DNA of 9,471 nt, taken from the NCBI GenBank assembly GCA_902768605.1, contig CACXLY010000087.1, positions 1-9,471 on the forward strand. The letters run 5' to 3'. The DNA comes from an uncultured Bacteroidales bacterium. Its GTDB lineage: Bacteria; Bacteroidota; Bacteroidia; Bacteroidales; Bacteroidaceae. Position numbers and translations under genes: made by a program. The notes beneath the pieces were generated by a model. That model had not been told where the DNA came from and made no database searches. It saw only the letters and a program-made list of their open reading frames with translations. This document shows, one piece after another, positions 5,489-9,471 of this stretch (positions are counted from its first letter, which is position 1; each line of letters begins with the position of its first letter).

Positions 5489-5746
5489 TTTCAAAGACGT
5501 ATTGGGTTTGAAGCTCACGGTCATCTTTGGCGGGATGAGCATGCGCTGCTTGGTGGTGGGATTGACCAGGACGCGCTCCAGCTTCTTCTTTACCTCGAAG
5601 GTGCCAAAACCGGGGACGAGTATCGAGTTTTCTTCCGTCAGTTCGCCGATGATGGCAGAAACGGCAGCACTTGCCAACGATGCGGCTTCTCTGCTACTCA
5701 ACTTGGTGCGACTCGCGAGGTCTGCTATAAATTCTTTGTTGTTCAT
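5471..5746 (-). CDS. HU-family nucleoid DNA-binding protein
   Basis: 91 residues, the standard HU length. It begins MNNKEFIADLASRTKLSSRE (helical dimerisation half), followed by VPGFGTFEVKKK at the base of the arm and VNPTTKQRMLIPPKMTVSF in the beta-arm. The NP pair (residues 62-63) holds the proline that intercalates into DNA in HU/IHF proteins. It should be a cytoplasmic dimer that binds and bends DNA. The gene lies 40 bp downstream of rimO and 12 bp upstream of the HU-LysM gene, third in the ftsY operon. Its tail (LKLRVKN) is partly coded by the 14-bp repeat. The two neighbouring HU domains could pair as heterodimers, but this is inference. Confidence 0.94.
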   Translation of the reverse strand: MNNKEFIADLASRTKLSSREAASLASAAVSAIIGELTEENSILVPGFGTFEVKKKLERVLVNPTTKQRMLIPPKMTVSFKPNTSLKLRVKN

Positions 5747-5756
5747 CTTATTATTT

Positions 5757-5804
5757 ACGATTTGACAATTTTACGATTTGACAATTTCACGATTTGACAA
5801 TTTC
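5757..5804. repeat. 16-bp tandem repeat (three copies) across the rimO / HU junction
   Basis: ACGATTTGACAATTTY occurs at 5757-5772, 5773-5788 and 5789-5804 with only the last base varying. The rimO stop codon TGA (5787-5789) straddles the join of copies two and three. Copy three codes the last residues (IVKS) of RimO, and the other copies make up most of the spacer before the HU gene. Confidence 0.95.
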
Positions 5805-7121
5805 TCCAAAAAGGTCGAATTCATCGGCAATTTCTATCTTTACATTGACGAACATGCCTGGACGGAGACGTTCCCTTCTCCTCGGGGAGGGGTTAGGAGA
5901 GGGGCTTTTCTTGATGAGCACTTCCGGGTCAACTTCCGGCGAGTCGTATTCTGTGCGGCCTACGAAGTAATCGCCTTCTTCGCGGTCGATGATGACTTTC
6001 ATCGTTTGCCCTACCTTGTGGGCTTGAACTTCTTCACTTATCTGTTGCTGGACGCGCATCAACTTGCTGAGACGCACCTGCTTCACTTCTTCCGGGACAT
6101 CGTCTTTGTAATGCTCTGCGGCATACGTCCCTTCCTCTTCGCTATAGGCAAAGGCACCCATTCGCTCGAACTTCGCCCACTTCACGAAGTCGATGAGTTC
6201 CTGAAAGTCTTCGTCAGTCTCGCCGGGGAAGCCCACCATGAGTGTCGTGCGAAGGTGAATGCCGGGCACTTCCTTGCGGATTTTCTCGATGAAATCGTAG
6301 GTTTCTTGCTTTGTGATGTGCCGACGCATAGCCGTAAGCTGACTGTCGGAGATGTGCTGCAAGGCAATATCAAGGTACTTGCAGACGTTCTCGTGACGCT
6401 TCATCACCTCCAAGAGTTCCCAAGGGAAATGGGCAGGATAGCCGTAATGAAGCCTTATCCACTCCACACCAGGCACTTCGGCGATGCGGTCGATGAGCGG
6501 AGCAATCATCTGCTTGCCGTAGAGGTCGGTGCCGTAGCCCGTCAGCTCCTGCGCGATGACCTGAAACTCCTTCACTCCCTTCGCCACCAAACCTTCCACC
6601 TCAGCCACGATTTCTTCGATGGAATGGGACTTTTGCTTGCCTGTGATGATAGGAATGGCACAATAAGCGCAGTGCCGGTTGCAGCCCTCGCTTATCTTCA
6701 AGTAGGCATAGTGCGAAGGCGTCGTGAGGTGCCTTTCGCCAGATGCTTCCTTGTGATAAGTGCCGTTCAGGTCGGTAATGATTTGCTCCCAATCGAACTT
6801 CCCATAGAAGCGGTCCACCTCAGGCAGTTCCTGCTTCAGCTCCTCGAAGTAACGCTGCGAGAGGCAGCCCATCACGATGAGCTGCTTTATCTTGCCTTGT
6901 TCCTTTCGCTGCGCAAGCTCAAGTATCATGTTGATGCTTTCTTCCTTCGCATCGCCGATGAAACCGCAGGTATTGACGATAGCAATCTCCCCCTCGGGCT
7001 CCTCTGCATCGTGCGTCACCTTGAAGCCGTTCAGCTCCAGCTGATGGATGAGCTTCTCGCTGTCAACAAGGTTCTTGCTGCAACCGAGGGTGATAAGGTC
7101 TATTGATTTACTATTTAACAA
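5787..7121 (-). CDS. rimO: Ribosomal protein S12 methylthiotransferase RimO
   Basis: 444 residues. The N-terminal UPF0004 domain has LGCSKNLVDSE (C14), NTCGFIGDAKEESI (C52) and MGCLSQR (C86), ligands of the auxiliary 4Fe-4S cluster. The radical SAM core has CNRHCAYC (C147, C151, C154), followed by IPIITGKQKSHSIEEI. A TRAM domain follows from about 368, with VIIDREEGDYFVGRTEYDSPEVDPE and a final ADEFDLFGEIV. RimO adds a methylthio group to the conserved aspartate of ribosomal protein S12. LGCSKN and the DSPEVDPE tail favour RimO over MiaB. Two oddities: the only plausible start is TTG at 7121, because an in-frame TAA lies six codons upstream with no ATG or GTG between; and the TRAM loop (about residues 405-418, SPSPNPSPRRRER) is coded by a GC-rich palindromic repeat. 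The gene follows ftsY by about 70 bp. Confidence 0.95.
   Translation of the reverse strand: MLNSKSIDLITLGCSKNLVDSEKLIHQLELNGFKVTHDAEEPEGEIAIVNTCGFIGDAKEESINMILELAQRKEQGKIKQLIVMGCLSQRYFEELKQELPEVDRFYGKFDWEQIITDLNGTYHKEASGERHLTTPSHYAYLKISEGCNRHCAYCAIPIITGKQKSHSIEEIVAEVEGLVAKGVKEFQVIAQELTGYGTDLYGKQMIAPLIDRIAEVPGVEWIRLHYGYPAHFPWELLEVMKRHENVCKYLDIALQHISDSQLTAMRRHITKQETYDFIEKIRKEVPGIHLRTTLMVGFPGETDEDFQELIDFVKWAKFERMGAFAYSEEEGTYAAEHYKDDVPEEVKQVRLSKLMRVQQQISEEVQAHKVGQTMKVIIDREEGDYFVGRTEYDSPEVDPEVLIKKSPSPNPSPRRRERLRPGMFVNVKIEIADEFDLFGEIVKS
5870..5908. repeat. GC-rich palindromic repeat inside rimO
   Basis: The plus strand reads TTCCCTTCTCCTCGGGGAGG followed by GGTTAGGAGAGGGG. CTCCTCGGGGAG is near-palindromic, and CCTTCTCCTC can also pair with later GAG/GGGG runs. 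The base content is unlike the flanking coding sequence. It adds roughly a dozen residues rich in serine, proline and arginine to RimO. A related sequence lies at 1290-1314, which suggests a dispersed intergenic repeat that entered a gene. Confidence 0.65.
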
Positions 7122-7165
7122 TTTACTATTTACTATTTATTTACTATTTAGTAATTTAGTAATTT
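7106..7165. repeat. AT-rich short repeats between ftsY and rimO, running into rimO
   Basis: ATTTACT/ATTTAGTA units of 7-8 bp recur across 7106-7165 with slight variation. On the minus strand this reads as TAAATAGTAAAT motifs. They form most of the 71-bp spacer, include the TTG start codon, and code the first five residues of RimO (LNSKS). Confidence 0.8.
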
Positions 7166-7192
7166 ACAACACAGCAGCTTCACTCTTCATTC

Positions 7193-8146
7193 TTAATTCT
7201 TGAATAAGGAGTCGACGAACTCTCTGCGATTGAAGGGCTGAAGGTCTTCGGCTCGTTCGCCGAGGCCGATGTAGCGGACAGGTATCTTGAACTGGTCGCT
7301 GATGCCGATGACTACGCCGCCTTTGGCACTTCCGTCGAGCTTCGTGATGGCCATACTCGTCACCTCTGTCGCCGAAGTGAATTGTTTGGCTTGCTCGAAG
7401 GCATTCTGGCCGGTACTGCCATCAAGGACAAGCATCACATCGTGCGGCGCATCGGGCATGAGCTTCTGCATCACGCGCTTAATCTTCGAAAGCTCGTCCA
7501 TGAGGCCTTTCTTGTTGTGCAGACGGCCCGCAGTATCGATGAGGACGACATCGGCTCCGCTGGCAATTGCGCTGTTCAACGTATCGAAGGCCACGCTGGC
7601 TGGGTCGCTGCCCATCTTCTGCTTCACGACAGGTACCCCTACCCTTTCGGCCCAGATGCATATCTGCTCGACAGCAGCGGCGCGGAACGTATCAGCTGCA
7701 CCAAGCACGACCTTCAAGCCAGCCTCTTTGAACTGATAGGCGAGTTTACCTATTGTTGTAGTCTTGCCCACGCCGTTCACGCCCACGACAAGGACGACAT
7801 ACGGCCGCTTGTCGGCAGGAATCTGAAAGCCCTCGGTATCGTCTGTGTTGTTTTCAGTGAGCAATTGTGCGATTTCATCGCGAAGAATGTTGTTCAGCTC
7901 GCCAGTCGTGACGTACTTGTCTCGCGCCACTCGTTCCTCGATTCGCTTGATGATGTTGAGGGTCGTTTCAACCCCCACATCGCTCGTCACGAGGACTTCC
8001 TCGAGGTTGTCGAGCACCTCATCATCCACCTTCGACTTGCCTGCAACGGCACGCGTCAGTTTGCCGAAGAAACTTTCCTTCGTCTTCTCAAGCCCCTGGT
8101 CGAGCGTTTCCTTCTTCTCTTTGCTAAAGAAATTAAAGAATCCCAT
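7193..8146 (-). CDS. ftsY: Signal recognition particle receptor FtsY
   Basis: 317 residues with the full SRP-GTPase set: G1 GVNGVGKTTT (122-131), G2 region DTFRAAA (152-158), DVVLIDTAGR (199-208, G3), TKLDGSAKGG (268-277, G4) and GLGE (294-297, G5). The N-terminal helical N domain occupies about residues 20-100 and includes TSDVGVETT. The N-terminus MGFFNFFSKEKKE is a short amphipathic membrane-targeting start; the long acidic A domain of E. coli FtsY is absent, as usual in this phylum. FtsY docks ribosome-SRP complexes to the SecYEG translocon. The ATG at 8146 has an AGGA motif 4 bp upstream and a strong promoter about 30 bp upstream. It is the first gene of the operon ftsY-rimO-HU-HU/LysM, with distances of 71, 40 and 12 bp. 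Confidence 0.97.
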   Translation of the reverse strand: MGFFNFFSKEKKETLDQGLEKTKESFFGKLTRAVAGKSKVDDEVLDNLEEVLVTSDVGVETTLNIIKRIEERVARDKYVTTGELNNILRDEIAQLLTENNTDDTEGFQIPADKRPYVVLVVGVNGVGKTTTIGKLAYQFKEAGLKVVLGAADTFRAAAVEQICIWAERVGVPVVKQKMGSDPASVAFDTLNSAIASGADVVLIDTAGRLHNKKGLMDELSKIKRVMQKLMPDAPHDVMLVLDGSTGQNAFEQAKQFTSATEVTSMAITKLDGSAKGGVVIGISDQFKIPVRYIGLGERAEDLQPFNRREFVDSLFKN

Positions 8147-8174
8147 ATCTTCCTTTGCTTAGTTATTTCGCGTG

Positions 8175-8208
8175 CAAATATAGCAAAAAAAGCCCAATCC
8201 ATCGCAAA
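8175..8208 (-). promoter_or_regulatory. Bacteroidetes-type promoter of the ftsY operon
   Basis: On the minus strand TTTG (8205-8208) is followed by 22 bases and TATATTTG (8175-8182), a full TAnnTTTG -7 element. The leader to the ftsY ATG (8146) is only about 20-25 bases and includes AGGA at 8151-8154. After the -7 element comes CACGCGAAA, as at the moxR promoter. The promoter lies downstream of the terminator at 8248-8280, so ftsY is transcribed apart from the M56 gene. Confidence 0.82.
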
Positions 8209-8247
8209 TAATACCGAATTTTTAGTATTAATTAAGGAATAGGAAAC

Positions 8248-8280
8248 AAAAAAAAACTCCCTCGTTTCGCAACGAAGGAG
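8248..8280 (-). terminator. Rho-independent terminator of the M56/TonB gene
   Basis: On the minus strand CTCCTTCGTT pairs with AACGAGGGAG (10 bp, one G-U) around a GCGA tetraloop of the stable GNRA class, followed by nine T residues (8248-8256). It lies 45 bp after the stop at 8325 and just upstream of the ftsY promoter. Confidence 0.92.
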
Positions 8281-8324
8281 CTGTATGGCGCCAAATTATT
8301 AACTTCTAAAAACTATAAGCATTG

Positions 8325-9471
8325 TTATTGGGGGCTATTCCCTTCCTGACGCGCGCTGAGCCGGAACATGATAGGCAGGTTGAAGCGGCTGCGGACAATA
8401 TTACCGTCCTTATCCTTGGCAGGTTCCCACTTCGGCATTGCCTTCAAGACACGCACTCCTTCTTCGTAGAGCAGTTCTCCCAGGTCTTGTCCCACCTTGG
8501 GCTCCTCTGTGCTCTCAGGATTCTTCTCCTTATAGGAAGTCACATCAACCTCCGAGAGTTCCATGCCAGGTCCGCGTAGCTTCTTAATTTCCGTGATACT
8601 GCCGTCCTTCTCAACAACGAAGCTTATGATGACGCGACCTTGCACACCAAATGATTGACAGAGCTTCGGATAGCGGATGTTCATCGACAAGAACTTGTAG
8701 AGTTCTCCTTCACCGCCAGGATACTTGGCATTCACAGCAGGAACGTTAAAGATGCTGTCCCCTATGTTGAAGGCTTCCTTGCCATCGACCATTATTTTGG
8801 TAACGCTCTTGCCGTTGACTGTTATATTGCCTTCGTCGTCCATCTTTGCACCGGGCAGCTTCTTGACGAGTTCCTTGAGAACAGGGTCATTAGTTCCTGT
8901 CTGCTTGTTATAGACAACGTTCTGACTCTCAGGTTCCTTCGTTTCTTTCTTGGTCGCAATTACGATGGCACCATTGGAACCTTTGTCGCCCCATATTTTG
9001 GTGGCTTCATCCTTCTGCAGTACGGCAATGCTCTCGACGTCCTCGACATTGATATTAAGCAGTTTCGTGAGCTGCTCTTCGTGCATCCTTTTGAGGTTGA
9101 TGTTCTTCGCATCCTTAGGAATCTCGAAGATTTTGCCGTTGAGGACAATCAGGGGACGTTCTTCCGTGTCCTGCTGCTTTGCTTCCTCCAGAATGACATT
9201 CTCTGTGGAACTCTGTGCCATGTCTTTTTGAACGACAGGCTCATTTTCCTGCTCAAGGACTTGCAAGTTAGCGGAATTCTCCGTACCTTTGCCCTCGAGT
9301 TTAGTAACTGTCTCCTCGATGGGAGCGACGAACTTAGGCGTTGCGAAGGCGCTGAGAGCCAACGCAGCGACCGGGATGACATAGAGCGCCTTGCTCTTCA
9401 TCCACGGATTTGATTTTGACTTCTTCATCATAGTGATACGTTTTTTAGTTAAACTATGGTTAAAGCTGTTG
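8325..9471 (-). CDS. C-terminal part of a BlaR1/MecR1-type M56 protein with plug-like and TonB C-terminal segments
   Basis: An ATG exists at 9431, but the frame stays open to the window edge. The 13 codons before it read NSFNHSLTKKRIT, which with the following MMKKSKSNPWMKSKALYVIP matches the segment before the last membrane helix of Bacteroidetes M56 (BlaR1-like) proteins. So this is probably the end of a longer gene. From M(9431)=1: membrane helix 15-30; variable linker 31-92; plug-like segment of TonB-dependent receptors 93-161 (LIVLNGKIFEIP, DVESIAVLQKDEATKIWGDKGSNGAIVIATKK); a receptor-like KKLPGAKMDDEGNITVNGKSVTKIMVDGKEAF motif (190-221); and a TonB C-terminal domain 237-358 (YPGGEGELYKFL, VQGRVIISFVVEKDGSI, MPKWEPAKDKDG). 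The zinc protease HExxH, if present, lies outside. Known relatives sense envelope stress or beta-lactams with a BlaI-type repressor; that gene is not visible. Confidence 0.82.
   Translation of the reverse strand, partial: NSFNHSLTKKRITMMKKSKSNPWMKSKALYVIPVAALALSAFATPKFVAPIEETVTKLEGKGTENSANLQVLEQENEPVVQKDMAQSSTENVILEEAKQQDTEERPLIVLNGKIFEIPKDAKNINLKRMHEEQLTKLLNINVEDVESIAVLQKDEATKIWGDKGSNGAIVIATKKETKEPESQNVVYNKQTGTNDPVLKELVKKLPGAKMDDEGNITVNGKSVTKIMVDGKEAFNIGDSIFNVPAVNAKYPGGEGELYKFLSMNIRYPKLCQSFGVQGRVIISFVVEKDGSITEIKKLRGPGMELSEVDVTSYKEKNPESTEEPKVGQDLGELLYEEGVRVLKAMPKWEPAKDKDGNIVRSRFNLPIMFRLSARQEGNSPQ

Noticed and set aside
5778..7106. 442-codon plus-strand open frame opposite rimO
   Set aside because: It is the antisense shadow of rimO, whose iron-sulphur and TRAM motifs are unmistakable; the antisense protein has no recognisable motif.
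7382..8242. 286-codon plus-strand open frame opposite ftsY
   Set aside because: Antisense shadow of a gene with all five SRP-GTPase motifs; it also runs across the ftsY promoter.
8655..9413. 252-codon plus-strand open frame opposite the M56/TonB gene
   Set aside because: Antisense shadow; the minus-strand frame has plug-like and TonB_C sequence and a matching terminator.

Overview
The window looks like chromosomal DNA from the Bacteroidales, most likely a Prevotella-type genome. This rests on Bacteroidetes promoters (TTTG, about 20 bp, TAnnTTTG), an HU-HIG family protein, an M56 peptidase carrying plug-like and TonB C-terminal segments, a Por/T9SS-like C-terminal tail, and AT-rich intergenic spacers around moderately GC-rich genes. 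No tRNA, rRNA, CRISPR array, insertion sequence or phage gene was found.

Layout. 1-870 (-): a MoxR AAA+ ATPase running off the left edge, with a near-perfect promoter about 190 bp upstream. 1196-1872 (-): an HU-HIG DNA-binding protein with a stem-loop over its stop codon and a rho-independent terminator. 2176-4207 (+): two secreted proteins in one operon, a right-handed beta-helix protein and a protein with four ~71-residue repeats and a T9SS-like tail. A bidirectional terminator (4224-4254) separates this from the minus-strand operon ftsY (7193-8146), rimO (5787-7121), a canonical HU (5471-5746) and an HU protein with a proline-rich linker, a membrane segment and a LysM-like domain (4262-5458). 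8325-9471 (-): the C-terminal part of a BlaR1/MecR1-type M56 protein running off the right edge, with its own terminator.

How the parts fit. ftsY and rimO are housekeeping genes for membrane targeting of ribosomes and for modification of ribosomal protein S12. They share a transcription unit with two HU-type proteins. The second of these is predicted to sit in the inner membrane with HU in the cytoplasm and LysM in the periplasm, so it could link the nucleoid to the cell wall. That is the most interesting system in the window. The three spacers of this operon are built from different short AT-rich tandem repeats that run into the coding ends. A GC-rich palindromic repeat has also been absorbed in frame into the TRAM domain of rimO.
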